A DNA stretch of 64,000 nucleotides from Sphingobacteriales bacterium 44-61 (GCA_001898405.1 MKTW01000010.1:232405-296404), one strand, 5' to 3'; positions 36,265 to 45,520 are shown, numbered from the stretch's first letter. The notes: generated by a model from the letters alone, not told the origin. Program-made: numbers and translations.

Positions 36265-37344
36265 TTAGTGCTTTTTAATAATGGATACTGAGCCTGGCAG
36301 TTGAGCCCTGATCTTCTGATTTTCTGAATGCAATATTTTATTATCAGCCTCTAACTTTTCGATTCTTTTATTTTGGTCTATGAGGTAAAGGGTTAATTCT
36401 TCCACCTTCTTAAGTAGCAGGGCTTGTGTATTTCCAACGTCAATCCCTTCTTTTTCTACTGTTGTGGCAGAAGGAATTTCAGGTAAATGTTTATTTGCCT
36501 GAATAAATGCTTCTATTTGGGCTAGTGGTAACAGTGAATACGAAGAATCAAATACATAATCAGGCCAACCTGTTTGAAGCTTTACCTTTACTTTTTCTGC
36601 AATCATATTGCCAGCGACCGCAAGTTTATAACCTTTGGGATCAGTTGTTCCGATACACAGGCCTTCTGTTATGTAACTGGGATGATTACCAGATAATTTA
36701 ATTTTTGGAGTAATTCCGTCAGTTGCAAAAATCGTAACAAAGTTTTCGTTGCCTTCAATACCTCCCAGGTGTAATATATCTCTTGTGCCGGTAGGGCTTC
36801 CTCTTCTGAATTTTGTTATATGCGAATAACGTGGGCTTGACCAATAGGCCGTGTTTAAGCCCAGTGCGTCTTCGGTAGACAGAGTCACGTTGGGCAAACC
36901 GCCGCTTCCATTGGTTTGTCCGAGCTTGAGGGCAACAGTCAAGGCTCCATTACCGGATCTTGAAAGCCATGCAGCAGTATAAAATTGAGCCTCCCCATTC
37001 TCAATAAGATTAAGCCACGGAACAGAAGCTGATGCATCTGTAAATCTGTAACCTCTGCCTGTAACATTTCTGAAAACGAGTTGGCCTGTGGCATTCTCTA
37101 CATATAGGTCAGCCCTTCTCTCTCCTCCAACGCTACTGGAGGCAGAACCATTATACAATCTGAGATTAGGCAAATCAGTTGTAGCACCCGTTTGCTCTGC
37201 GAGTAAAGTTCCACTGACATGTAATGTTTGACTTGGACTGGCGGTGCCAATGCCTACATTTCCGGTAGCAGGAAATGTGTTTTGAGCATTTGCATTTAAA
37301 CCTGCAAACAAACTTAGGATTGCGAATAAGGTGGATGTGCGCAT
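36265..37344 (-). CDS. Secreted protein with a tail-fibre/S74-like C-terminus
   Basis: The 359-residue protein has a signal peptide ending at NANAQ. The start GNVGIGTASPSQTLHVSG is the entry typical of Bacteroidota surface proteins with an endosialidase-chaperone-like end. The C-terminal part, YKLAVAGNMIAEKVKV, ANKHLPEIPSATTVEKEGIDVG and NTQALLLKKVEELTLYLIDQ, is the hallmark of that group, followed by a coiled coil (about 320-345). It is likely a cell-surface or secreted filament-like protein. It is convergent with the RND gene. Function unknown. Confidence 0.8.
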   Translation of the reverse strand: MRTSTLFAILSLFAGLNANAQNTFPATGNVGIGTASPSQTLHVSGTLLAEQTGATTDLPNLRLYNGSASSSVGGERRADLYVENATGQLVFRNVTGRGYRFTDASASVPWLNLIENGEAQFYTAAWLSRSGNGALTVALKLGQTNGSGGLPNVTLSTEDALGLNTAYWSSPRYSHITKFRRGSPTGTRDILHLGGIEGNENFVTIFATDGITPKIKLSGNHPSYITEGLCIGTTDPKGYKLAVAGNMIAEKVKVKLQTGWPDYVFDSSYSLLPLAQIEAFIQANKHLPEIPSATTVEKEGIDVGNTQALLLKKVEELTLYLIDQNKRIEKLEADNKILHSENQKIRAQLPGSVSIIKKH

Positions 37345-37537
37345 ACTTTTTCCATTTTAAGGTTCGTGAGATAAACTAATTTTAGTTGCTTACGAATATG
37401 GGGCTTTTGGGTCATGTCTGACCGTAATTCATTGTTGAATTATTCACAGAATTTTACACTAAGTGTTACTTCTTAAGTTTTTTGACATGAGGTAATTACC
37501 AAGGCAGCTATAAGGTCTTCCGTTCCCGCGGAAGGCT

Positions 37538-37738
37538 TTAATCATTTTCTTCCAGTGTGAAAATATCATCCACTTTTTTTTGGAATACCCGTGCGATCTT
37601 TAGGGCGAGAACAGTGGAAGGAACGTATTTCTGTGATTCAATGGCATTGATCGTTTGCCTTGAAACACTGACTTTTCCGGCCAGCTCGGCCTGAGTAATA
37701 TTAAGAATGGCCCTTTCTATGCGGATGGTATTTTTCAT
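37538..37738 (-). CDS. Small XRE-type helix-turn-helix regulator
   Basis: The 66-residue protein is a single Cro/CI-like domain: NTIRIERAILNITQAELAGKVSVSRQTINAIESQKYVPSTVLALKIARVF, with the recognition helix SRQTINAIESQ. It lacks any other domain, as in the YozG-type regulators widespread in Bacteroidota. The preceding gene on the same strand (24 nt) encodes a small membrane protein, the usual partner of this type. It probably represses its own two-gene operon. Confidence 0.88.
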   Translation of the reverse strand: MKNTIRIERAILNITQAELAGKVSVSRQTINAIESQKYVPSTVLALKIARVFQKKVDDIFTLEEND

Positions 37739-37762
37739 AGTGTATTACTTTTTAGCGTTTTT

Positions 37763-37963
37763 CTATCGGAGTACAGTTTCAGGTTGAACCTGGCTGTGAA
37801 GAAGAATAGCCAGGATAAGCAGGATCGAATTAATGAGTACGGCCCATAACAGTGACTCCAACCTGATGGCCACTATTCTTTCATCTTCATCTTTCTCTTT
37901 CGAGAAGGCGATGATCCATCCGATGCGCTTATAGCGATGAGGTAATAATAGTTGAAGAGTCAT
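37763..37963 (-). CDS. Small membrane protein, apparently internally deleted
   Basis: The 66-residue protein starts LLLPHRYKRIGWI and passes directly into AFSKEKDEDERIVAIRLESLLWAVLIN and one hydrophobic span (about 46-58). In the family I recall as partner of small XRE regulators these two segments are separated by two hydrophobic spans in a protein of about 150 residues, and further membrane sequence follows. Here the first part is joined to the later part in frame, and the end is short and polar. The reading frame is intact, so it may be made, but it is probably a deletion derivative. Confidence 0.6.
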   Translation of the reverse strand: MTLQLLLPHRYKRIGWIIAFSKEKDEDERIVAIRLESLLWAVLINSILLILAILLHSQVQPETVLR

Positions 37964-38103
37964 GGAGGAAATTTTAGGAAAAGTAAAGAGTAGTTTATAA
38001 AAAGTAAAATTTATTTTACTTTTTGAATGACTAATTTGACTTTAAAAGGGAGAAATTTCTTTAATAGACTTATCTCTCACCTGTTTTTTTCATTGATTTT
38101 TCC

Positions 38104-38111
38104 TACCTTTG
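38104..38111 (+). promoter_or_regulatory. -7 promoter element of fusA
   Basis: TACCTTTG followed by CGCC is the same octamer as at rpsL and rpsJ. It lies 285 bp before the ATG, so fusA would have an untranslated leader of about 280 nt. The -33 position holds only a T-rich ctgttttttt. Confidence 0.6.
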
Positions 38112-38395
38112 CGCCGCCATAAAGAAAAACTACAAGTGGCAGGGAAGTGTGAGTATCAGTTTTTCTTCATGTGGCAGTCTATGAGAGTCTAATCTTACAT
38201 ACCGGCAATCTATTCCACCTTACGCTTTCGCCAAGGCTTCAGCGTACGGGTACAGAGAATGCACCCACCTTTTTACAGCCGGTAATTTCCGAAATCAAAC
38301 AGCACCCGGGCAAAATGAATCCCGGAACAAAGCCGGGATAAACCCCGCAACTAAATAAGTTATATAACCGAAAAATAAACTCAAATCAAATAGTC
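38112..38395 (+). other. Long structured leader of fusA
   Basis: Three inverted repeats are visible: aagaaaaact (38122-38131) with agtttttctt (38158-38167); tacgct with agcgta around cgccaaggc (38221-38246), a member of the ttcgccaaggcttc repeat family; and atcccgg with ccgggat (38319-38339) without a T-run. No reading frame of note is seen. Whether the leader regulates EF-G is unknown. Confidence 0.45.
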
Positions 38396-40540
38396 ATGGC
38401 CGACTTAAAATTTCAGAGAAACTTTGGTATCGCCGCGCATATTGACGCAGGTAAAACCACCACAACGGAGCGTATCCTGCGCTACACCGGAATGATCCAC
38501 CGCACTGGTGAGGTGCATGATGGTGCTGCTACTACCGACTGGATGGAGCAGGAAAAAGAAAGAGGTATTACCATTACTTCTGCAGCGGTAAGCTGCCAGT
38601 GGAACTTCCCTACCATATTGGGTAAACCCACTGCTGACACAAAGAAATATTCTTTCAACATTATCGATACTCCGGGTCACGTGGACTTCACTGTGGAAGT
38701 GGAACGTTCCATGCGTGTACTGGACGGTCTGATCGCCCTGTTCTCAGCGGTTGATGGTGTGGAGCCTCAATCTGAAACAGTATGGCGCCAGGCTAACCGT
38801 TACGGTGTTCCCCGTATCGGCTTCGTAAATAAAATGGATCGCTCAGGTGCCGACTTCCTGAATGTGGTTAAACAGGTTAAAGAAATGCTGGGTTCTAAAG
38901 CAGTTCCCCTGCAGCTTCCTATCGGCGCTGAAGATAACTTCAAAGGTGTGGTTGACCTGATTAAGATGAAAGGTATCATCTGGCACAATGAAACAGAAGG
39001 GATGACTTTCGATGAGATCGAAATTCCTGCTGACATGAAAGATGAAGCCGAAGAATGGAGAGCAAATCTCGTTGAAGCAGTAGCTGAATACGATGACAAG
39101 CTGATGGAGAAATTCTTTGAAGATCCTAATTCAATCTCTGAAGATGAGATCCATGAAGCGATCCGCAAGGCAACAGTTGACCTGAGCATCGTTCCGATGA
39201 TGTGCGGTTCTTCTTTCAAAAACAAAGGTGTGCAAACCGCTCTTGATGGAGTTTGCCGTTACCTGCCTTCACCAATGGATATTCCTGATACCAAAGGTAT
39301 CAACCCGGATTCCGGCGAAGAAGAGATCCGTAAAGCTGATCCTAAAGCTCCTTTCTCTGCACTGGCCTTTAAGATCATGACCGATCCTTTCGTAGGTCGC
39401 CTTGCGTTCTTCCGCTGCTATTCCGGTCACCTCGATGCCGGTTCTTATGTATTGAACGTAAGAAGCGGTAAGAAAGAGCGTATCAGCCGGATCATGAAGA
39501 TGTTTGCCAACAAGCAAAATCCGATCGACTTCATCGAAGCTGGTGATATCGGCGCGGCTGTAGGTTTTAAAGAGATCAAAACCGGTGACACACTGTGTGA
39601 TGAAAATCACCCGATCACTTTGGAAAATATGTTCATTCCTGAGCCGGTTATCGCTATCGCGGTTGAACCTAAAACTCAGGCTGACGTAGATAAAATGGGT
39701 ATGGCTATTTCGAAGCTGGTGGAAGAAGATCCTACCCTGCGTGTAAATACAGATGAAGATACCGGCCAAACCATCCTTCGTGGTATGGGTGAGTTGCACC
39801 TGGAGATCATCATCGACCGTATGAGACGCGAATTCAAAGTAGAAGTAAACCAGGGAGCTCCCCAGGTTGCTTATAAAGAAGCGTTCAATACAACTGTTTC
39901 TCACCGTGAGACATTGAAAAAACAAACCGGTGGTCGTGGTAAATTCGCCGACATCCAGTTTGAACTCGGACCTGTTGATGCAGAATGGAGAGCAGAAAAT
40001 CCTGATAAGAACTATCAGTTTGTGAACGACCTGTTCGGTGGATCTATCCCCCGCGAGTTTGTTCCTGCTATCCAGAAAGGTTTTGAAATGTCAATGACCA
40101 CAGGTGTGTTGGCTAACTACCCTGTCGACAACATGAAGATCCGTGTATTTGACGGAAGCTTCCACGCAGTTGACTCCGACTCTATGTCGTTCGAACTTTG
40201 TGCCAAACAAGGTTTCCGTGAGGCTGCAAGAAAAGCAAAACCCGTATTGCTGGAGCCTATCATGAAAGTGGAAGTGATCACCCCTGCCCAGTACATGGGT
40301 GATGTAACAGGTGACCTTAACCGCCGCCGTGGTATGATGGAAGGTATGGACAGCCGTGCTGGCGCTGAAGTGATCAAAGCAAAGGTTCCGCTGAGCGAAA
40401 TGTTCGGTTATGTGACCCAGTTGCGTTCACTGTCTTCCGGCCGTGCGTCTTCTACCATGGAGTTCTCACACTATTCTCCTGCACCTAACAATATCGCTGA
40501 AGAGGTGATTGCAAAGGTGAAGGGAAAAGTGAATGCCTGA
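38396..40540 (+). CDS. fusA: Elongation factor G
   Basis: The GTPase that moves tRNAs and mRNA through the ribosome after peptide-bond formation. The 714-residue length is normal. G motifs are [17 protein letters not shown] (G1), DTPGHVDFT (G3) and [10 protein letters not shown] (G4). Domain IV has [15 protein letters not shown] and the end has the [18 protein letters not shown] segment. fusA normally lies between rpsG and tuf or rpsJ; here it stands alone with its own promoter, leader and terminator. No second EF-G gene is in the window. Confidence 0.97.
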   Translation: MADLKFQRNFGIAAHIDAGKTTTTERILRYTGMIHRTGEVHDGAATTDWMEQEKERGITITSAAVSCQWNFPTILGKPTADTKKYSFNIIDTPGHVDFTVEVERSMRVLDGLIALFSAVDGVEPQSETVWRQANRYGVPRIGFVNKMDRSGADFLNVVKQVKEMLGSKAVPLQLPIGAEDNFKGVVDLIKMKGIIWHNETEGMTFDEIEIPADMKDEAEEWRANLVEAVAEYDDKLMEKFFEDPNSISEDEIHEAIRKATVDLSIVPMMCGSSFKNKGVQTALDGVCRYLPSPMDIPDTKGINPDSGEEEIRKADPKAPFSALAFKIMTDPFVGRLAFFRCYSGHLDAGSYVLNVRSGKKERISRIMKMFANKQNPIDFIEAGDIGAAVGFKEIKTGDTLCDENHPITLENMFIPEPVIAIAVEPKTQADVDKMGMAISKLVEEDPTLRVNTDEDTGQTILRGMGELHLEIIIDRMRREFKVEVNQGAPQVAYKEAFNTTVSHRETLKKQTGGRGKFADIQFELGPVDAEWRAENPDKNYQFVNDLFGGSIPREFVPAIQKGFEMSMTTGVLANYPVDNMKIRVFDGSFHAVDSDSMSFELCAKQGFREAARKAKPVLLEPIMKVEVITPAQYMGDVTGDLNRRRGMMEGMDSRAGAEVIKAKVPLSEMFGYVTQLRSLSSGRASSTMEFSHYSPAPNNIAEEVIAKVKGKVNA

Positions 40541-40579
40541 TCTTAAATAATAACCTGAAAAGGTTATCCAGACATAAAA

Positions 40580-40612
40580 GAAGCCGCCTTTTCGGGCGGC
40601 TTCTTCTTTTTA
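40580..40612 (+). terminator. Rho-independent terminator after fusA
   Basis: A 9-bp perfect stem, gaagccgcc with ggcggcttc, has a 6-nt loop and is followed by ttctttttt. It starts 40 nt after the fusA stop codon. Confidence 0.92.
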
Positions 40613-40808
40613 TATAGTCATCGTGACAAATTCTACTGCCTTTTTCCACTACACATGCCTTCCGAGTTGAAAATTACTTAACTTAGATCAAGCCAAACCA
40701 GTGATGATGGCATTGGTTTTGCTGTTTTCCGCGGGAACTCACTCCGTTTTTAAAATCTCTTGTAAAAGGCCGACAGCCGTTTTATGAAAAACACAATGTC
40801 AAAAGGTT

Positions 40809-40835
40809 AAGGACTCAATTTTTGAGTCCTTTTCT
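40809..40835 (+). terminator. Orphan terminator-like hairpin
   Basis: A 10-bp perfect stem, aaggactcaa with ttgagtcctt, has a 3-nt loop and is followed by ttct. No gene on the plus strand ends between the fusA terminator and this hairpin. The 200 bp in between (40613-40808) holds no convincing reading frame, so it may end a small RNA or be a backup for fusA. The rest of the fusA-downstream gap shows nothing further. Confidence 0.5.
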
Positions 40836-40934
40836 AGTCTTATAGCCTTTGGGTGAATGAATTATACTCTTTGTTACCAGCTTCCTTTATAATCAGCATT
40901 TTTCTTGTACTTTGTTGACCGGAAATCCGAGCCA

Positions 40935-43127
40935 ATGATAAAATTTGCGACCACCTGCCTGTTCCTACTCTTATTCCACAACGGTATTTATGCGCAAAAC
41001 CTTGTTTTAAAACCAGGTATAAACATCAATAAAAGTGTAAGGATCAAAAAAGCCGTATATGATTTTAGTAAAAACAGCTCAGCGGCCAAACCGGCAGTGA
41101 TCATTGAGGGAAATGATATTACAATCGACTTCAGCCAGGCGACCCTGATCGGGAATACCGATATTACTCATCCTGACATTTATCAGGGAATTGCCGTGCA
41201 GGTGCAAAACAGCCGTAAAGTCACTATTAAAAATCTTACTGCAAAAGGATATAAATTGGCTTTACTGGCCAGGAATGTGGAAGAACTGGTGATCGAGAAC
41301 TGCGATTTCAGCTATAATTACCGGCCAAGGCTGCAAAGCTCCCAGCAAAAAGAAGATGTTTCAGACTGGCTTAGTTATCATCAGAATGAGAAAGACGAAT
41401 GGCTGCGGTATGGCGCTGGTGTTTATCTCAGTCAATGCAGCAAAGCGGTGGTAAGAAACTGCAGGATCACCGGCAATCAGAATGCCCTGCTGATGACGGG
41501 CTGCTCAAACGGGCTGATCTATAATAATGATTTCTCTTTCAACTCCGGCCTTGGGATAGGAATGTACCGCTGCTCAGGCAACCGAATCGCCTACAACCGT
41601 TTAATATTTAATATCCGCGGCTATAGTCATGGGGTATACCAGCGTGGGCAGGACAGTGCCGGCATTCTCGCATTTGAGCAATGCAACGGGAACCTGTTCT
41701 ACAAGAACAACGTGACCCATAGCGGCGATGGGTTTTTTCTATGGGCAGGTCAGTCAACCATGGAATCCGGCAGTGGCGGCTGCAATGATAACCTGCTGCT
41801 GGAAAACGATTTTTCCTATGCAGCCACAAACGGGATAGAACTTACTTTCAGCCGGAATACAGTCTCTGGCAACAGGATCTTCGAATGCGAAAACGGTATA
41901 TGGGGCGGATACAGTTTTAATACCATCATCCGAAATAACCGTTTCAGGAACAACAAAACGGCCATTGCCATAGAACATGGGCAGGAAAACAGTATCTCCT
42001 ACAATTTATTCGACCAGGATAAACAGGCCATCCGTTTATGGGCCAATGAGAAACAACCTGCAGATTGGGGATATGTTCAGCACCGCGACACGAGGAGCAG
42101 GGGATACAATATCGTATCCAACAGTTTTAACAGGAACTCAACTGTATTCAACTTTTCTCGCACAAGCGGTCTGCATGTTTTCAGCAATACTTTTTCCGGT
42201 TATGACCAGCTTTTCAGAACGGATAACACCGTTACAGACCTGGACACGACGATGTATTACGAGATATTGGAACAGGTGGAAAAAGACACTTCGATATCAT
42301 TGCCCGAGATAATTTCCCCGGCTGATCCTTTTAAAGGGACCGGGAACTGGGCCGGCCGGAAAAATATCCGCATGACCGAATGGGGACCTTATGATTTCCG
42401 CTATCCGCTTATCTGGAACAGCAATCCGGCAGACACCAGCGCCTGGATGGAGTTCGAACTGCTAGGTCCAAAGGGAAAATGGACCGTGAAAAATAAAAAG
42501 GGTCTTGATAGTCTCTCTGCAACAAAAGGAGGCTTCCCTGCCAAACTCAGGGCTAAAAGAACAGCCAATGGGAGAGGGGCCAGGGACATTCAGCTTGAAT
42601 TGGAATATACCGGCGAAGCCATAATCAGCCCTTTCGGCGAAAAAATACCCAAAGGAAGAAGATACCCTTTCCGGTTTACCCAGTTCTTTCAGCCGCTCGA
42701 CTGGGAAGTGCTCTGGTTCAAAATGGACACAGCCTATTACAATCCATTACATGAAACCGGCCTGTTTGCTCCTACCGTCAGAATGGCGCCTGTGAAACGG
42801 GACACGGCAGACCAATTGGATTATGCCTGGTGGAACGGGCTGAAAGCCGGTGAAAATGTCTATGATCAGTTTATTACGACGGCTGGTTCCCGGACCCCAT
42901 TACCTGCCGGCGACTATGAATTATCGGTAACCTGGCAGGATGCTGTCAGGGTATACGTAGGCGACCAAATTGTGCTGAATGAATGGAAGGTACTGCCAAA
43001 AGGAGCTGATTCCGCACCCAATCGAAGAATAAAGCTACATCTGACTAGCAATCAGTACATTAGAGTCGATCATCTGGGTTTCAGCGGATTCTCGGCTCTC
43101 GGAATTAAGCTATTGCCTGTCAGGTAA
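40935..43127 (+). CDS. Secreted right-handed beta-helix protein
   Basis: ATG at 40935 gives a signal peptide ending at IYAQ; TTG at 40905 would put 10 polar residues before it. Residues 60 to about 440 form parallel beta-helix coils rich in N and G with the pattern NxIxxNxF: NCRITGNQNALLMTGCSNGLIY, NRLIFNIRGYSHGVY, NDFSYAATNGIELTFS. Such folds are found in polysaccharide lyases and epimerases, but the catalytic residues of a known family are not recognisable. The last 200 residues are beta-rich, with GDYELSVTWQDAVRVYVGDQIV resembling PA14-like carbohydrate-binding modules. It is inserted between fusA and rpsJ. Confidence 0.85.
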   Translation: MIKFATTCLFLLLFHNGIYAQNLVLKPGININKSVRIKKAVYDFSKNSSAAKPAVIIEGNDITIDFSQATLIGNTDITHPDIYQGIAVQVQNSRKVTIKNLTAKGYKLALLARNVEELVIENCDFSYNYRPRLQSSQQKEDVSDWLSYHQNEKDEWLRYGAGVYLSQCSKAVVRNCRITGNQNALLMTGCSNGLIYNNDFSFNSGLGIGMYRCSGNRIAYNRLIFNIRGYSHGVYQRGQDSAGILAFEQCNGNLFYKNNVTHSGDGFFLWAGQSTMESGSGGCNDNLLLENDFSYAATNGIELTFSRNTVSGNRIFECENGIWGGYSFNTIIRNNRFRNNKTAIAIEHGQENSISYNLFDQDKQAIRLWANEKQPADWGYVQHRDTRSRGYNIVSNSFNRNSTVFNFSRTSGLHVFSNTFSGYDQLFRTDNTVTDLDTTMYYEILEQVEKDTSISLPEIISPADPFKGTGNWAGRKNIRMTEWGPYDFRYPLIWNSNPADTSAWMEFELLGPKGKWTVKNKKGLDSLSATKGGFPAKLRAKRTANGRGARDIQLELEYTGEAIISPFGEKIPKGRRYPFRFTQFFQPLDWEVLWFKMDTAYYNPLHETGLFAPTVRMAPVKRDTADQLDYAWWNGLKAGENVYDQFITTAGSRTPLPAGDYELSVTWQDAVRVYVGDQIVLNEWKVLPKGADSAPNRRIKLHLTSNQYIRVDHLGFSGFSALGIKLLPVR

Positions 43128-43180
43128 AATGGAAAAACTGCCAATAATATTGTGTTTACTCCAAAATTCTTACCCAACTA

Positions 43181-43212
43181 TTTGGAGGATATAGGCGGCA
43201 AGCATACCTTTG
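43181..43212 (+). promoter_or_regulatory. Promoter of the S10-spc operon
   Basis: TTTG at 43181-43184 and TACCTTTG at 43205-43212 are exactly 20 nt apart, the same as at rpsL. The predicted leader is about 26 nt, and the longer N-terminal extension of rpsJ from 43210 is excluded. Confidence 0.82.
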
Positions 43213-43242
43213 CACTCCCAAAAGAAAATTGGGTTTTACAAA

Positions 43243-43548
43243 ATGTCTCAGCGAATCAGAATCAAATTACAGTCTTACGATCACAACCTGGTGGATAAAT
43301 CTGCCGAAAAGATCGTAAAAACAGTTCGCAGCACAGGTGCTGTAGTAACAGGTCCTATTCCTCTGCCTACACGTACCAAAATTTTTACTGTACTGCGTTC
43401 TCCGCACGTGAACAAGAAGAGCCGTGAGCAGTTCCAACTGGCAACACACAAGCGCCTGCTGGACATCTACACTTCTTCAAGCCGTACAGTAGACGCACTG
43501 AGCAAGTTGGATTTGCCCAGTGGTGTAGAAGTAGAGATCAAAGCGTAG
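43243..43548 (+). CDS. rpsJ: 30S ribosomal protein S10 (uS10)
   Basis: S10 is part of the 30S head and, in many bacteria, a NusB partner in antitermination. ATG at 43243 gives [25 protein letters not shown], the family start, in a 101-residue protein with [28 protein letters not shown] in the middle. It is the first gene of the ribosomal operon. An unusual 347-bp spacer follows before rplC. Confidence 0.97.
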   Translation: MSQRIRIKLQSYDHNLVDKSAEKIVKTVRSTGAVVTGPIPLPTRTKIFTVLRSPHVNKKSREQFQLATHKRLLDIYTSSSRTVDALSKLDLPSGVEVEIKA

Positions 43549-43895
43549 TACGCGGATTTTGCGAATGTGTCTTTGAGACTGACGAAGTAAGTAAACGGGC
43601 ACAGATGACGCGAATGGGCGTAATGATTGCCCGACCAGTTCTTATAAATTGAATTAATTTTTGGCTACCCTCTCAACAGGACACTATTAGCGTAATTAGC
43701 GATTTTATTTGCGCAATTCGTGTTTTAAAAAAGAGCTCTGGCACATTACATAAAACAAGCCATTCAGGGTTTGTTTACTGCCGGTACTTCCCCATAAAGG
43801 AAAAGGTCGGTAGCAAACGGGGATTGAAGAGTTATAATTTGTCTCAGGCAAATTATATCCTGTCCCAATAATCCTGCAGGCATAAAAAGCAAACA
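43549..43895. repeat. Long repeat-filled spacer between rpsJ and rplC
   Basis: The spacer opens with gcggattttgcgaatgtg ... cacagatgacgcgaatggg, which matches the left inverted-repeat arm at 24436-24506 in word order. An inverted counterpart, gcgtaattagcgattttatttgcgcaattcg, lies at about 43690-43726. No gene lies between these arms. The last 150 bp have no recognised promoter or terminator, so whether rplC is cotranscribed with rpsJ is open. Confidence 0.6.
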
Positions 43896-44513
43896 ATGAA
43901 AGGAATTATTGGCAAAAAGATTGGGATGACCAGCATCTTCGATCCCTCAGGCAAACAGACCGCCTGTACGATCATTGAGGCAGGTCCCTGTGTAGTTACC
44001 CAGGTCAAAACAGAAGCGACTGATGGGTACAATGCTCTCCAGCTTTCTTTTGGCGACAAAAAAGAAAAGCACTCCACTAAAGCCGAAGTAAATCACTTCG
44101 CAAAATCTCAAACAGCTCCTAAAAAGTTCTCTAAGGAATTCCGCAATTTCTCAATCGAAAAAAATATTGGTGAAACCGTTACTGTCGACATTTTCGCTGA
44201 AGGCGATAAAGTTGAAGTAGTAGGTACCACTAAAGGTAAAGGTTTCCAGGGTGTTGTAAAACGCCATGGATTTAGTGGTGTTGGTCAGCAGTCTCACGGT
44301 CAGCACGACCGTCAGCGTGCTCCGGGTTCACTGGGTAACTCCTCTGATGCGAGCCGTGTAATGAAAGGTGTGCGTATGGCCGGCCGCATGGGTAATGACC
44401 GCGTAAAACTCAAAGGATTGAAAGTGGTGAAGATCTTCGCCGATAAAAATTATATCCTGGTCAGCGGTTCTGTACCGGGCCACAATGGTTCCATTGTTTT
44501 GATCCAAAAATAA
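43896..44513 (+). CDS. rplC: 50S ribosomal protein L3 (uL3)
   Basis: L3 binds 23S rRNA and reaches toward the peptidyl transferase centre. The 205-residue protein has [17 protein letters not shown] at the start and the loop [32 protein letters not shown] split by no insertion. The GQQSHGQ stretch includes the glutamine that PrmB methylates in other bacteria. rplD follows after 11 nt. Confidence 0.96.
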   Translation: MKGIIGKKIGMTSIFDPSGKQTACTIIEAGPCVVTQVKTEATDGYNALQLSFGDKKEKHSTKAEVNHFAKSQTAPKKFSKEFRNFSIEKNIGETVTVDIFAEGDKVEVVGTTKGKGFQGVVKRHGFSGVGQQSHGQHDRQRAPGSLGNSSDASRVMKGVRMAGRMGNDRVKLKGLKVVKIFADKNYILVSGSVPGHNGSIVLIQK

Positions 44514-44524
44514 AAGACAAGAAA

Positions 44525-45160
44525 ATGCAAGTTGAAGTTTTAAATACACAAGGAAAGAAAACAGGCAGAACAGTGGAACTGCCCGAAGATATCTTCGGGA
44601 TCGAGCCTAATAACCACGTGATCTACCTGGCAGTGAAACAATACCTCGCTGCTCAGCGTCAGGGTACACACAAAGTGAAAACCCGTGCTGAAGTGAAAGG
44701 TGCCAGCCGTAAACTGCACCGCCAGAAAGGTACAGGCGGAAGCCGTAAAGGTAATATCCGTAACCCCCTCTATAAAGGTGGTGGTACTATCTTCGGACCT
44801 AAGCCTCATGCTTACGACATTAAACTGAACCGTAAGGTGAAAGACCTGGCAAAGATCTCTGCCCTGGCTCATAAAGCGAAAGAAAACGCTATCGTAGTAG
44901 TAGAAGATATCAAACTGGATGCTCCTAAAACAAAAACATTTGTGGATATCCTGGGTAAGCTGAACGTAGCTGATAAAAAATCTATGTTCATCACTCCGGA
45001 ATACAATGACAATCTCCAATTGTCTATCCGCAATGTGCCTTCTGTACTGGGTGTATTGCTGAGCGATATCAACACGTATGACATTGTTAACTCTGAAGTA
45101 CTGGTACTGACAGAAAGCGCTGCCAAGATCTTCGGAGAAGAAGAAAAAGCAGAAGCGTAA
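44525..45160 (+). CDS. rplD: 50S ribosomal protein L4 (uL4)
   Basis: L4 lines the peptide exit tunnel. The 211-residue protein has the extended loop KVKTRAEVKGASRKLHRQKGTGGSRKGNIRNPLYKGGG, which contacts the tunnel, and a conserved C-terminal globular part (VLVLTESAAKIFGEEEKAEA). In E. coli L4 also represses the S10 operon; no such leader is evident here. A 60-nt spacer follows with a tctgc/gcaga hairpin. Confidence 0.96.
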   Translation: MQVEVLNTQGKKTGRTVELPEDIFGIEPNNHVIYLAVKQYLAAQRQGTHKVKTRAEVKGASRKLHRQKGTGGSRKGNIRNPLYKGGGTIFGPKPHAYDIKLNRKVKDLAKISALAHKAKENAIVVVEDIKLDAPKTKTFVDILGKLNVADKKSMFITPEYNDNLQLSIRNVPSVLGVLLSDINTYDIVNSEVLVLTESAAKIFGEEEKAEA

Positions 45161-45173
45161 TAAAAAACACTCG

Positions 45174-45199
45174 TCTGCCGCAGCCCTGGCGAAAGCAGA
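45174..45199. repeat. Short hairpin repeat between rplD and rplW
   Basis: tctgc and gcaga flank cgcagccctggcgaaa. The wording is close to the ttcgccaaggcttcggcg family at 38223-38243, 51477-51495 and 53856-53933. Confidence 0.4.
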
Positions 45200-45220
45200 T
45201 AAAAAATAAAAAAAATTGCG

Positions 45221-45520
45221 ATGAACCTTTCTGAAGTACTGATAAAACCCATTTTGACTGAAAAGGCAAACAGCCAGCAGGAAAAACTGCACCGCTATGC
45301 CTTCAAAGTGGCGAAGAAAGCAAACAAACTGGAAATCAAAAAAGCGATCGAAAGCTTTTATGGTGTAACTGTTGTTGGTGTTAACACCAGCGTGGTTCCA
45401 GGTAAAAACAAAAGCCGCTTTACAAAAGCAGGTGTAATCTCTGGCCGCAAGCCAGCTTACAAGAAAGCTTATGTAACTGTAGCTGAAGGTGAGAACATTG
45501 ATCTGTATTCAAATATCTGA
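45221..45520 (+). CDS. rplW: 50S ribosomal protein L23 (uL23)
   Basis: L23 sits at the exit of the peptide tunnel, where trigger factor and SRP dock. The 99-residue protein has MNLSEVLIKPILTEKA at the start and KANKLEIKKAIESFYGVTVVGVNT, the rRNA-binding half. It is bacterial-type length. It is followed by rplB after 70 nt. Confidence 0.96.
   Translation: MNLSEVLIKPILTEKANSQQEKLHRYAFKVAKKANKLEIKKAIESFYGVTVVGVNTSVVPGKNKSRFTKAGVISGRKPAYKKAYVTVAEGENIDLYSNI

Noticed and set aside
44540-45292. A 250-codon open frame opposite rplD
   Set aside because: Overlaps a conserved ribosomal gene on the opposite strand, with no signature.
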